A stretch of DNA of 44,257 nt from CAG-632 sp963626805 (GCA_963626805.1 CAVFXS010000048.1:1-44257), one strand, 5' to 3'; positions 1 through 7,643 are shown, counted from the first letter of the stretch. Made by a program: numbers and translations. The notes: generated from the sequence alone by a model not told the origin.

Positions 1-61
1 TATTTGAGAAAGTTAAAATTTCCCGTTTCATTTGATAAGTATTTGATGTAAAATTGACCAT
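1..61 (-). CDS. 5' end of a probable IS transposase (partial)
   Basis: An ATG at 61 on the minus strand opens a frame of 20 codons that runs off the left edge. It is preceded by a strong AAGGAGG ribosome-binding site seven bases upstream. The peptide starts MVNFTSNTYQMKREILTFSN, which resembles from memory the start of DDE transposases common in Lachnospiraceae. The family is an inference from only 20 residues. It could instead be another host gene. Confidence 0.45.
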   Translation of the reverse strand, partial: MVNFTSNTYQMKREILTFSN

Positions 62-121
62 GAGGAATCCTCCTTCTTTTTGTTTAGTAGATTTTTGTTT
101 GGTCACTTAAATTTTACATCA
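44..121. repeat. 12-bp inverted repeat across the start of the leftmost gene
   Basis: TGATGTAAAATT (44-55) and AATTTTACATCA (110-121) are perfect reverse complements. On the minus-strand transcript the 5' leader arm could pair with codons 3-6 and enclose the ribosome-binding site at about 69-75. Leader hairpins of this kind limit transposase translation in some insertion sequences. That role is inferred here. Confidence 0.4.
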
Positions 122-232
122 AAAAGAATGAAGATTCCTTATATTTTGAGCATTTTTTGAAAGTTGTTTATAGCAGAGCCTGTGAAAGCAGGGGATTGTG
201 GATAAAAGTACGGAAACTCAAGAAACCAATGA

Positions 233-261
233 TTGATTCATTTGTAATAAAGTGGTAACAT
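233..261 (+). promoter_or_regulatory. Candidate vegetative promoter for the c-di-GMP enzyme
   Basis: TTGATT (233-238), a 17-base spacer and TAACAT (256-261) lie about 70 bases before the chosen start. The -35 is close to consensus and the -10 is moderate. Nothing else is recognised between 122 and 328. Confidence 0.4.
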
Positions 262-328
262 AAAATAGGTTCTTCTTACTGAAGATATGTATTGGGGTGT
301 ACGAGTTTCTGATATGGAGGAGAGTTGC

Positions 329-3300
329 TTGAATGAGATTATTTTAGATGTATATATAGTGATTTCTATTCTGATTGCATTTACGGATTTTTATTTAGGA
401 GTTCAGTCATTAAAAAAGAACCACACGACAGGACGATTTCTTGGATTTGCCTGTATTGCAGCGGCAATTGTGGATGTCAGTTATCTGATCAGCATTTTGA
501 ACGAGACATACCTGCTGATGTCTGTGATGTCGAGCATTTATTTTATCAGTATTGATTTTATGCTGGTATGTCTTCTTATCTTTGTGATATATTTTATAAA
601 TGGTGAAATCTCAAAGACTGCAAGGATAGTCATTAGCATCTGTTGTCTGTATTCAATATATGAATTGGTGATTTTTGCCATTAATCCATTTTGTGAGATT
701 GCAATCGGATATGTCGGACAGGACATGTTTATTACAAAGTACAGTTATGATATGAAGCCGTTATATTATATGCATCTGTTTTTTTCATATGCACTTGTGG
801 TTGCGGTTCTTTTCCTGCTGATCAGAAAAATGTGCCGGATTCCAAAGGAATACCGGGCTCAATATGGATATGTGATTCTAGGAATCTTAGCAATCGTATT
901 TATAAATGCTATTTTTCTGTTTATGCCGGGAGAAAATATGTATAATTTTCTGGATTATTCGATCTGTGGATATAGTCTGATCTCATTCCTGATTTATTGG
1001 AGTTGTTTCAATTATTCAACGCATGGAATGCTGAATAAGTTGAAAACATATGTGTTTGAGAACATCAGTCAGGGAATCGTGCTGTTTGATTATGGTGATA
1101 ATCTGATTTTACATAATGAAAGAGCAGATTATTTTCTGGGAGAGAAACTTGGAGAATGTGAAAAATTACAGGACTTTCTGGAAACTTATAAGTTTTCTGT
1201 GAATCTTATGGCAGAGGATGAGAGTTTTTCTCTTCAATGCTATATTAAGGGAGAAGAAGAGGAGCATCCGTTCAGGTGCGATATCCGGCAGCTTGATAAT
1301 AAGCAGGGACATAAGCTTGGACGAATATTTGTATTTTCGGATACTGCATTAGAGACAGATATGTTGACCGGTTTTCAGAAGTGGGAAAGCTTTCAGCAAT
1401 TGGCAGTTGAGGAACAGGAGCATTTCACATTTCCGGTAGGCGTGGCCATCTGTGATATTAACAGTTTGTCGGTGATTAACAGTACGATGGGAACCCATGT
1501 GGGGGATCAGAAGATCCATATGCTTGCGGATATCATGCGGAAATGTTTTCCGGAAAGGTCCTATTATGTCAGGGGAGCAGATGCCAATCTGATTGTATTA
1601 TGCAGTCGGAGCAACGAAGAGGAGATGTTTCGGTGTCTGTCAGAGGTGAGAGAGCTGTATGATGGAAGTATACAGTATGCCGCAAGTATGGTAATGGATG
1701 ATAGTCAGAATATTACGGATGCGATACAGGATACAGCCAGGGCAATGCGTACCAAGAAGCTGGTAGATCAGCAATCAATTCATTCGGATATGCTTACTTC
1801 ATTGATCCGTGCGCTTGAGGAATGTGACAGCGACACGGAACAGCATGTGCGCAGGACTCAGATTATGGGAGCAGAGCTTGGTAAAAGGATTGGAATGACA
1901 GATATTCAGCAGAGTAAGCTGGCGCTGCTTTGTCTGCTTCATGATATTGGGAAGATTGGAGTTCCGATGGAGATTCTCAATAAGCCGGGGAAGCTTACAG
2001 AGGAGGAATGGAAGATCATGCGGTCTCATGTAGAAAAGGGATATGAGATTGCAAACAGTAATATGGAGTTGAAGCAGATTGCAGAGGAGATAAGACGTCA
2101 TCATGAACGATGGGATGGAAACGGATATCCGGACGGATTGAGCCGGGAGAGCATCCCGATCCTGTCCCGTGTAATCGCAGTGGTGGACGCATTTGATGCA
2201 ATGACCAATAACCGGGCTTACAGACCGGCAATGCCTGTTTCAGAGGCAGTGGAGGAGCTCAGAAGATGTGCCGGAGGTCAGTTTGATCCATTTATTGTGT
2301 CTGAGTTTATTCAACTGGTTTCAGAAAAATATTCAGATCTGATAAAAGAAAGTGATATTGCCAGAATAGAAGAGAAGGAATCCGGTGTGAAGCCGGGAAC
2401 GGCGGATGACAGTCTTCTAGAAGAGGTATTCAGTGTGCATACGATACCTTATAGCAGATATCTAGTTGATGAGTCATGGAATATTATATCTGTGGATGAT
2501 AACTTTGAAATGCTGACCGGATATACGCAGGAGGATGTCAAGAACAATGTTATGAACCAGTTGGATCTGATCCCGGAGGCAGAACGCACGGAGTATCTGT
2601 GCCGAACGAATGCAAATATTGCAAAGAGCACTTTTGTATTTCAGGAACACAGGATCCACCGGAAGGACGGAACGGATATGTATGTGTTTTGCTATGGGAG
2701 AGTTTTCTATGACTCGGCAGTGCAGGCTCCGCGTTCCGAAATCGTAATTTCCGATGTGTCCAATACATATTCAATGAAAATATTGACGGATGTTGAGCAG
2801 AGCAAGGCAGAGGCAAGACTCAGAAACTGGGAGAGCACCTACCGTACGGATCCGCTTACCGGACTTTTGAATCATGCGGCATTCCGGAGCGATATGGAGA
2901 TGAAGCTGTTGCAGGGCACAACGAATGCCATGATGATTATGATGGATGTTGACCGGTTTAAGCAGTACAATGATACCTACGGGCATCACATGGGAGATAA
3001 GTATCTGCTCATGGTGGCTCAGGCGTTGCTGATATCTCTTCGAGATGACGATTTTGCTTGCCGGATGGGCGGAGATGAATTTGCTGCTATGCTGTTCTTC
3101 AGTAAAAATGTACCGGAAGATGTGATTCGGGAACGTGCACAGCAGATTTTTGATAAGGTGAATCTGACTGTGCAATCGGCAGAAGGTGGAACCGGTATTT
3201 CCATGGGGGCGGTGATCGCTAAGACAGAGGCCACGTTCAACCAATTATATGAGGAATCTGATAACGCACTTTACAGTGCAAAGGAAAAGGGAAGAGGTAG

Positions 3301-3340
3301 ACTGGAAGTGGCACTTCATGGAGAAGAAGCGAAGGGTTGA
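329..3340 (+). CDS. Membrane c-di-GMP enzyme: 7TM-PAS-degenerate GGDEF-HD-GYP-PAS-GGDEF
   Basis: This 1003-aa protein probably both makes and degrades c-di-GMP at the membrane. Residues 1-235 hold about seven hydrophobic segments resembling the 7TM sensor of histidine kinases. A PAS-like region (about 245-340) follows. A degenerate GGDEF domain (about 344-480) reads RGADAN where the catalytic motif should be. The HD-GYP domain has HDIGK (HD at 538-539) and HHERWDGNGYP (591-601). After a second PAS (about 705-810) comes an intact GGDEF at 914-918 with an RxxD inhibitory site (RDDD) exactly five residues before it. The start is TTG at 329, because GGAGGAG lies six bases upstream; ATG codons at 287 and 314 lack such a site. 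The dead GGDEF may sense GTP or regulate the HD-GYP domain. Net activity cannot be told from sequence. Confidence 0.9.
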   Translation: MNEIILDVYIVISILIAFTDFYLGVQSLKKNHTTGRFLGFACIAAAIVDVSYLISILNETYLLMSVMSSIYFISIDFMLVCLLIFVIYFINGEISKTARIVISICCLYSIYELVIFAINPFCEIAIGYVGQDMFITKYSYDMKPLYYMHLFFSYALVVAVLFLLIRKMCRIPKEYRAQYGYVILGILAIVFINAIFLFMPGENMYNFLDYSICGYSLISFLIYWSCFNYSTHGMLNKLKTYVFENISQGIVLFDYGDNLILHNERADYFLGEKLGECEKLQDFLETYKFSVNLMAEDESFSLQCYIKGEEEEHPFRCDIRQLDNKQGHKLGRIFVFSDTALETDMLTGFQKWESFQQLAVEEQEHFTFPVGVAICDINSLSVINSTMGTHVGDQKIHMLADIMRKCFPERSYYVRGADANLIVLCSRSNEEEMFRCLSEVRELYDGSIQYAASMVMDDSQNITDAIQDTARAMRTKKLVDQQSIHSDMLTSLIRALEECDSDTEQHVRRTQIMGAELGKRIGMTDIQQSKLALLCLLHDIGKIGVPMEILNKPGKLTEEEWKIMRSHVEKGYEIANSNMELKQIAEEIRRHHERWDGNGYPDGLSRESIPILSRVIAVVDAFDAMTNNRAYRPAMPVSEAVEELRRCAGGQFDPFIVSEFIQLVSEKYSDLIKESDIARIEEKESGVKPGTADDSLLEEVFSVHTIPYSRYLVDESWNIISVDDNFEMLTGYTQEDVKNNVMNQLDLIPEAERTEYLCRTNANIAKSTFVFQEHRIHRKDGTDMYVFCYGRVFYDSAVQAPRSEIVISDVSNTYSMKILTDVEQSKAEARLRNWESTYRTDPLTGLLNHAAFRSDMEMKLLQGTTNAMMIMMDVDRFKQYNDTYGHHMGDKYLLMVAQALLISLRDDDFACRMGGDEFAAMLFFSKNVPEDVIRERAQQIFDKVNLTVQSAEGGTGISMGAVIAKTEATFNQLYEESDNALYSAKEKGRGRLEVALHGEEAKG

Positions 3341-3408
3341 AAAGCTACAGAAGCAGAAAGAATATATAATATGGGTAGTAAAAGTGCAACAGGACAGAGG
3401 AGTTGAAA

Positions 3409-3996
3409 ATGGACTATGAAAATATGACAGATGAAGAAATTATCGCACAGATTCACAGTGGAAATCATGAAGCAATGGATTACCTGTTAGACAAGTATCG
3501 GAATATGGTGAAACGGGAAAGCAGAGAGGTATATCTGATCGGTGCAGATTCTGAGGATCTGGTGCAGGAGGGGATGATTGGATTATTTAAGGCAATCCGG
3601 GACTATGAACCGGGGAAGGACTGCAGCTTCCGTACCTTTGCTGTACTGTGTGTGAAACGGCAGATCTGCACAGCTGTTACGCGTTCTAACCGAAAAAAGC
3701 ATTACCCGTTGAATACCTATATATCATTTTATTCCCAGGATAAGGCAGATGTTTCGTTGATGGATCTGCTGGCAGCAGAGGAATATAGTAATCCGGAGAC
3801 CAATCTGCTGATGCAGGAGAAACTCGGTGGAATTCTGGAGAAAATAAATACACTGCTTAGCCGATATGAACGGCAGGTACTGGAGTTATATCTGAACGGA
3901 CAGGCATATGGACAGATTGCTGAGAAATTGGGAAAGAGTGAGAAATCTGTGGATAATGCGATTCAGAGAATCCGGAAAAAGCTGAGTTCGAAGTGA
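3409..3996 (+). CDS. sigH: RNA polymerase sigma factor, SigH (Spo0H) type
   Basis: The 195-aa protein follows the B. subtilis SigH pattern closely. Region 2 includes YLLDKYRNMVKRESR and IGADSEDLVQEGMIGLFKAI, and region 4 carries YERQVLELYLNGQAYGQIA and KSVDNAIQRIRKKL. It should direct RNA polymerase to transition-phase or sporulation promoters. AGAGGAG ends at 3402, which leaves six bases before ATG 3409; a TTG at 3403 would abut the ribosome-binding site and is rejected. A TATAAT at 3365-3370 lacks a convincing -35, so cotranscription with the c-di-GMP enzyme upstream is possible. The prophage is inserted just downstream. Confidence 0.88.
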   Translation: MDYENMTDEEIIAQIHSGNHEAMDYLLDKYRNMVKRESREVYLIGADSEDLVQEGMIGLFKAIRDYEPGKDCSFRTFAVLCVKRQICTAVTRSNRKKHYPLNTYISFYSQDKADVSLMDLLAAEEYSNPETNLLMQEKLGGILEKINTLLSRYERQVLELYLNGQAYGQIAEKLGKSEKSVDNAIQRIRKKLSSK

Positions 3997-4021
3997 TATA
4001 GAAGTCCACAGTGGGGACGCA

Positions 4022-4047
4022 ATGCACCTCGCCTGGCGGCTCGGTTA
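4022..4047 (-). repeat. Degenerate relative of the 70-bp repeat family
   Basis: Read on the minus strand, this stretch carries ACCGAGCCG, GGCGAGGT and GCAT in the same order and nearly the same spacing as the core of the tandem repeat at 41981-42312. The rest of 3997-4118 is host intergenic DNA with no gene seen. Homology is inferred from this short core. Confidence 0.35.
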
Positions 4048-4118
4048 TCGCAAAACGCGGAAGACTGCGCTGCAACCTCGTTTCCGCTATGCTTCAACTC
4101 GGTATGGGTGCCCTACCA

Positions 4119-4141
4119 ATAAAAATAAGCTACTAACGGGA
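4119..4141. repeat. Left attachment site core (attL)
   Basis: These 23 bp are identical to 36022-36044. They contain the last 13 bases of tRNA-Thr (minus strand) plus the ten bases beyond its 3' end. The identity breaks on both sides (A/C to the left, A/G to the right), which defines the crossover core. Host DNA lies to the left and phage DNA to the right. Confidence 0.93.
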
Positions 4142-4155
4142 ATATGAGTATTTTT

Positions 4156-4184
4156 CTGAATCCCTTATTTTGCAAGGAATTCAG
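4156..4184. other. Hairpin at the phage end beyond integrase
   Basis: CTGAAT-C-CCTT pairs with AAGG-A-ATTCAG around a seven-base loop. A short T-run (4189-4193) follows on the plus strand after four more bases, and no T-run follows on the minus strand. It may stop plus-strand transcription arriving from the host side, or serve the att site. Confidence 0.35.
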
Positions 4185-4213
4185 GCTGTTTTTATGCCTT
4201 TGATTTTATAAAA

Positions 4214-4230
4214 GGGGCAGAAAAGGGGCA
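4214..4230. promoter_or_regulatory. Candidate integrase arm sites, left end
   Basis: GGGGCA occurs at 4214-4219 and again at 4225-4230, eleven bases apart and in the same orientation, just inside attL. The same pair with the same spacing occurs at the right prophage end (35908-35924). Paired direct repeats near both ends are typical of arm-type sites for lambda-like integrases. The assignment is inferred from position and symmetry. Confidence 0.5.
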
Positions 4231-4231
4231 A

Positions 4232-5341
4232 CTATAGGAGTTGTACATTTTTAATCTGTTCGTTATCATTTTCAACCAGTTTTTTCATCACATGAAGATA
4301 GATTTCCCGTGTGATCGTGCTATTCTCATGCCCCAGTCTTCGGGATATCGTATCGATATCTACTCCATTTGCCATCAGCATTGACGCATGTGTGTGACGT
4401 AGCGTGTGCGGCGTGATTCTGCGCCCCAGAACTGCCTCAGAAGCCTCTCTCAGGTATTTATTATACGAATCATATGAAACGTATTCACCGGATGCATGAT
4501 AGAAGAGGTGCTTTGTCCGGACACCGGATTGTATCTGATTTGATTTGCTCCACAGATTGTATTCTTTAAGCAGGGATCTGAGTTCCGGCTGTATATAGAC
4601 GTCCCTGGTAGACGTCAGCGTCTTCGGCGGAGTGATGATACCATCTATCATATCATATGTCTTTGTTACATGAATATAACCGGAATCTATGTCGGATACC
4701 TCCAGGGCGAGTGCTTCTCCAATCCGGAGACCGGTCAGAGATAAAAAAGCAGTTAAATAGTACCAGTGCGGGCATCGTTTCTCCATATAGGCGAGAAGTT
4801 TTTTCAATTCTTCCGGCTCCAGATATTTATCCTTAATCTTTTCTTTATGCGGGGTATCCTTAAAGCACCGCAGCTTCTTTGACAGATCCGGATTATCGCA
4901 ATAATCATTCAGGTATCCCCAGTTAATCATTGCTTTGAATCGTTTGATATATTCATTCATTGTACCGGGAGCATATCCGGCGGAAATTAAAGTGTCTTTG
5001 ACATACTGTGCGGTTACATTGTTCACGACAGCATCACGGCCAAATAAGTCAACCAAGTGTGATAGTGTACCACTGTTTCTTCTGTATGTTGAACGTTTGA
5101 CAGTGTGTGACTGATATGTAGTATAAGCTCGCAGTAACGTATCAAGAGTGACGTTCTTCTGCTCACGTTTTTGAGATGCGGCATCAATCTTCCTTGCCAG
5201 CTCTGATTGTGCGATCTTTCGATTGGCAGCCGTATCCTTACCGGATAGGGTGATGCTTACCTTCTTTGTTTTTAGTGTTAAGGGGTCAATGTATCTTTCT
5301 ACGTACTTTACCTTCCCCGGTTGATTAATTTCACTCCACAT
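4232..5341 (-). CDS. int: Tyrosine-type phage integrase
   Basis: A site-specific recombinase of 369 aa that would catalyse integration and, with an excisionase, excision at tRNA-Thr. The catalytic residues are visible: R206 (GLRIGEA), H312 and R315 (HTLRHTH), H338 (LGHENS) and the nucleophile Y348 (REIYLHV). Residues 1-60 look like an arm-binding domain and 70-170 like a SAM-like core-binding domain. Start ATG 5341 was chosen because AAAGGA lies eight bases upstream; an upstream extension of 24 residues encodes the leader hairpins. It lies beside attL, as expected. No excisionase was identified with confidence. Confidence 0.95.
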   Translation of the reverse strand: MWSEINQPGKVKYVERYIDPLTLKTKKVSITLSGKDTAANRKIAQSELARKIDAASQKREQKNVTLDTLLRAYTTYQSHTVKRSTYRRNSGTLSHLVDLFGRDAVVNNVTAQYVKDTLISAGYAPGTMNEYIKRFKAMINWGYLNDYCDNPDLSKKLRCFKDTPHKEKIKDKYLEPEELKKLLAYMEKRCPHWYYLTAFLSLTGLRIGEALALEVSDIDSGYIHVTKTYDMIDGIITPPKTLTSTRDVYIQPELRSLLKEYNLWSKSNQIQSGVRTKHLFYHASGEYVSYDSYNKYLREASEAVLGRRITPHTLRHTHASMLMANGVDIDTISRRLGHENSTITREIYLHVMKKLVENDNEQIKNVQLL

Positions 5342-5362
5342 ATATATCATCCTTTCTATTTT

Positions 5363-5401
5363 CGGGCATAAAAATGCCCGGTACTTGTATTTAATACCGG
5401 G
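5363..5401 (-). promoter_or_regulatory. Overlapping, mutually exclusive hairpins in the integrase leader
   Basis: CGGGCAT/ATGCCCG (5363-5369 and 5374-5380) forms one hairpin. CCCGGTA/TACCGGG (5377-5383 and 5395-5401) forms another. They share CCCG at 5377-5380, so only one can form at a time. This lies 22 bases before the integrase start and could act as an attenuator or translational switch. Function is inferred. Confidence 0.4.
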
Positions 5402-5414
5402 TTTGTGATACAAT
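5385..5414 (+). promoter_or_regulatory. Candidate promoter of a small plus-strand RNA
   Basis: TTGTAT (5385-5390), an 18-base spacer and TACAAT (5409-5414) point rightward, against the flanking minus-strand genes. Transcription would start near 5421 and meet a strong terminator at 5461-5495. Confidence 0.45.
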
Positions 5415-5420
5415 GTAGCT

Positions 5421-5495
5421 TGTCTGGAGCGATTATATCATTAACCGGTATAGTTGCTTTCCGCCTCTCTGGTTCCAGCCGGAGGGGCGGTTTTT
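5421..5495 (+). ncRNA. Candidate small RNA between integrase and abi
   Basis: The predicted 75-nt RNA has two parts. The first is a ten-pair stem (5428-5437 with 5449-5458, two G-U pairs) with an eleven-base loop. The second is a GC-rich hairpin (5461-5472 with 5479-5490) followed by TTTTT, a canonical intrinsic terminator on the plus strand only. No open frame of note lies inside. Its end meets the stop codon of the convergent abi gene. It could be an antisense or regulatory RNA for abi or int. Alternatively the structure may act in DNA as a recombination-related palindrome. Confidence 0.45.
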
Positions 5496-6594
5496 AATTA
5501 GAATCTGTAGTAAATTCAGTTGTTGTTGCAGCTTCTGACAAGCTGGTAGCAGAAGTCCTTAAGTTCAAGTAATCCCTCAAGGTATGTTCAACGTCCTCTG
5601 TTCTAATATGTATATTATCAAGATTAATTCCAGTAGTATTTGTTATATACTCTATATCCTGAGGATATTTTGAACAATGATCTATTAATGCTTCGGTTAT
5701 AGCGTTCAGCGTAAGGGAATAAGGTTCTTTATGTAAAAATAACCCAAGTAATTCTACCATTTGCCACAAGCCATTTGAATTTTCAATACCCTGTACGGCA
5801 TCTTGAGTGAGCATTTTTGCAAGCGTATTTTTCAACCCTTTGTTAAATTCGATTTGAGTAGATGGTTTCAAATTATAGATTCTTCCGCCATGTGCTGCAG
5901 CATTTCTATATGCCAGAAAAATAAATAGGGAATCTGTAAATAAGCTCTTTAATTCGGACGGGTTTATATCATCCGGTATTCTGATATTATACATACGGCA
6001 CATGATTTGAGTTTTCACATCCCCTTTTTGAATCCTAACAAAATTAACGAGGGTATTAAAATAAAGCCCTTTGAATAAAATCCAAGGAGGTACATTATTA
6101 TATTTATCCATGCTATATTTTATTGGGTCATGATCACTGTATAATTCTTTGGTCATTTTTTCCAGAATTTTAGCTCTGGAAAATTTTGCATTTGCTTTCT
6201 TACGTAATTTACGATCCTGATAATGCTCTGGCTTTAAATATTCGTTGTGATTAGATGTATACGCTGAAGCAATGATTTCTGCTGTAACGGCTCGTAGATG
6301 TTCTTCAAAATCAAGCATACTAATCATAACCGCGGATTTGACATGATGGTCAAAGGTAAATAGAGATAAAATCTGTTCAAAGGTAACACCATCTTTATAA
6401 TGATCTTCGGTTCCTTTTGGGTTGTCAAGATATGGCTCCTTATACCCGTTAATTATACTATAGTATCCGTATTCTCTTAAACAATGCCTTGCATATTTTT
6501 CATCCTCAAATGATAAATTTCTAGCCTTTAGTAGATTTATCTGTTCATTAATGGTTTTATATTCTTGTGGATCACTCATACTAAATACGGTCAC
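5494..6594 (-). CDS. Abi_2 (AbiD/AbiF-like) abortive infection protein with HEPN motif
   Basis: A 366-aa protein of the Abi_2 family, which protects lysogens by halting growth on phage infection. The N-terminus carries the family signature of an LLKARNLSFEDE-type segment followed by YGYYSIINGYKEPY. The motif R230-N-A-A-A-H235 matches the Rx4-6H catalytic motif of HEPN ribonucleases, so RNA cleavage is the likely activity. The start is either GTG 6594, whose AAAGGA is only one base away, or ATG 6579, which lacks a close site; poor initiation may be deliberate for a toxin. Upstream lies a promoter, a short structured RNA and a terminator, so the gene is probably reached by read-through. The gene is AT-rich compared with the structural genes. 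Confidence 0.85.
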   Translation of the reverse strand: MTVFSMSDPQEYKTINEQINLLKARNLSFEDEKYARHCLREYGYYSIINGYKEPYLDNPKGTEDHYKDGVTFEQILSLFTFDHHVKSAVMISMLDFEEHLRAVTAEIIASAYTSNHNEYLKPEHYQDRKLRKKANAKFSRAKILEKMTKELYSDHDPIKYSMDKYNNVPPWILFKGLYFNTLVNFVRIQKGDVKTQIMCRMYNIRIPDDINPSELKSLFTDSLFIFLAYRNAAAHGGRIYNLKPSTQIEFNKGLKNTLAKMLTQDAVQGIENSNGLWQMVELLGLFLHKEPYSLTLNAITEALIDHCSKYPQDIEYITNTTGINLDNIHIRTEDVEHTLRDYLNLRTSATSLSEAATTTEFTTDSN

Positions 6595-6611
6595 ATCCTT
6601 TCTTGATACGC

Positions 6612-6675
6612 AAAAAGAGCTTTGGACAAATGCCCAAAGCTCTCCGCAGCCGGAAACCAGCCAATACTTAACTTT
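6612..6675 (-). ncRNA. Structured small RNA upstream of abi, candidate RNA antitoxin
   Basis: A near-consensus promoter at 6682-6710 should start transcription near 6675. The RNA contains a small GCTGG-TTT-CCGGC hairpin (about 6645-6657) and ends in an 11-pair hairpin (GAGCTTTGG with CCAAAGCTC, 6617-6625 and 6634-6642, plus flanking pairs) followed by five Ts on the minus strand. No reading frame fits inside. Its place, directly 5' of a HEPN Abi gene on the same strand, matches the layout I recall for abiF-associated RNAs. The match to that class is from memory and untested. Confidence 0.6.
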
Positions 6676-6681
6676 ATGGAT

Positions 6682-6710
6682 ATCTTAGCGCATTTGTACT
6701 TGAAAGTCAA
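6682..6710 (-). promoter_or_regulatory. Strong promoter of the abi-upstream RNA
   Basis: On the minus strand TTGACT (6710-6705), a 17-base spacer and TAAGAT (6687-6682) make a near-consensus vegetative promoter. The AT-rich stretch from here to 6819 holds nothing else recognised. Confidence 0.65.
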
Positions 6711-6819
6711 TACTGCAAATTGAAATTTTATAAATTAAAATATACCGTATCCACGCAAATGAATACCAATGAGCGCAAATAATAAATAATATGCATTTAA
6801 GGATGAATAATATACAAAA

Positions 6820-7050
6820 CTATCCTATTAATCGGTGTGCATAATATTCCAGCCGGCTCACGTCAATATCTTCGTGCTTTCGGTTAAAATCATCTGACAG
6901 GATATGTTGCAGTTCATGCATATATTCAGTAACCTGTTGCTCCCAGCAGAGCCGAGAATTCAAGAAGATAGAATAGCTTCCGTCTTCATTGTGTGTGCAT
7001 GTAGCTTTGACAGATCCTAAATCAGCGTAATATACGAATATATCTTCCAA
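6820..7050 (-). CDS. Short ImmA/IrrE-like metallopeptidase
   Basis: This 76-aa protein has an HExxH zinc-protease motif (H45-E-L-Q-H49) and the tail YYAHRLIG seen in IrrE/ImmA proteins. In ICEBs1-type immunity, ImmA cleaves the neighbouring XRE repressor to induce the element. Here the gene follows the repressor gene on the same strand by 64 bases, which supports that role. It is shorter than typical ImmA (about 120-170 aa). The start is TTG 7050, with GAGGGAG about eight bases upstream. Confidence 0.65.
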   Translation of the reverse strand: MEDIFVYYADLGSVKATCTHNEDGSYSIFLNSRLCWEQQVTEYMHELQHILSDDFNRKHEDIDVSRLEYYAHRLIG

Positions 7051-7114
7051 TCAAATCACTCCCTCATTAGATTTTTTAATAACCATACCAATATAGCTGT
7101 CCAATATGAAGGAC

Positions 7115-7525
7115 TTAATCTTCTCCGCGTTCTTTCTTCTTAAGTGCCATCAGCATAGTATGAACTGTTTGTAGATCCTCCGGAGTGGCATCCTTGGCCG
7201 CATCGAAGAGGAGCGACAGATCTTTATTCTCATATATCTCCTGAGCAATCTTTGCTGTCTCAGGATTTGTATAGTAGGAATGTTCATCTTCAAGTTGGTC
7301 TCTATCTGATTTTTCCTCAATTAAATCAGAACGGCATATACCGAAATATCTGGCAAGTTGCTCTACCTTATCCATTCTTGGTAGCCTTGTTCCGTTGCAC
7401 CAGGTGGATACCGCTGATTTGTTAAAACCAAGATCATTAATAAGATCGATCTGTGTTTTACCGTTAATGTACATATAATATTTTAAATTTTTTGAAAATA
7501 TGGCCTTATATTGATCTTCACTCAT
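7115..7525 (-). CDS. XRE-family phage repressor
   Basis: A 136-aa protein with an N-terminal helix-turn-helix (about 20-65, around TQIDLINDLGFNKSAVSTWCNGTRLP) and a short acidic C-terminal region. It should hold the lytic promoter shut by binding the ACAAAAAGT-type palindromes in the divergent control region, and repress its own promoter. GGAGGTGG lies six bases before ATG 7525. It has no LexA-like self-cleavage domain, so induction probably works through the ImmA-like neighbour. Confidence 0.88.
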   Translation of the reverse strand: MSEDQYKAIFSKNLKYYMYINGKTQIDLINDLGFNKSAVSTWCNGTRLPRMDKVEQLARYFGICRSDLIEEKSDRDQLEDEHSYYTNPETAKIAQEIYENKDLSLLFDAAKDATPEDLQTVHTMLMALKKKERGED

Positions 7526-7558
7526 AAATTACCACCTCCAACAGATGTTATGATTACT

Positions 7559-7588
7559 ATAATACAAAATGTAGAATGTGGCAAGCAA
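7559..7588 (-). promoter_or_regulatory. Repressor promoter
   Basis: On the minus strand TTGCTT (7588-7583), an 18-base spacer and TATTAT (7564-7559) precede the repressor by about 35 bases. Operator copy O1 overlaps the -10, which suggests autoregulation. Confidence 0.5.
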
Positions 7589-7634
7589 AAAGTTAAAAAA
7601 GTTTACAAAAAGTATTGACATCTACAAAAAGTAG
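7562..7634. promoter_or_regulatory. Three repressor operators O1-O3
   Basis: Three related 13-bp dyads lie in the divergent region: ATACAAAATGTAG (7562-7574), TTACAAAAAGTAT (7603-7615) and the perfect CTACAAAAAGTAG (7622-7634). O3 sits inside the spacer of the rightward promoter, O2 touches its -35, and O1 covers the repressor -10. This is a typical lysogeny switch layout. Binding by the XRE protein is inferred. Confidence 0.72.
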
Positions 7635-7643
7635 AGTTAAGAT
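7615..7643 (+). promoter_or_regulatory. Rightward early (lytic) promoter
   Basis: TTGACA (7615-7620), exactly 17 bases, then TAAGAT (7638-7643). The operator O3 fills the spacer, so a bound repressor would exclude RNA polymerase. Confidence 0.8.

Noticed and set aside
2771..3244. 157-codon minus-strand frame opposite the GGDEF domain
   Set aside because: It is antisense to a strongly conserved catalytic domain and lacks a start site.
3337..3370. Promoter for sigH (TTGAAA with TATAAT)
   Set aside because: The spacer is 22 bases, too long for a vegetative promoter.
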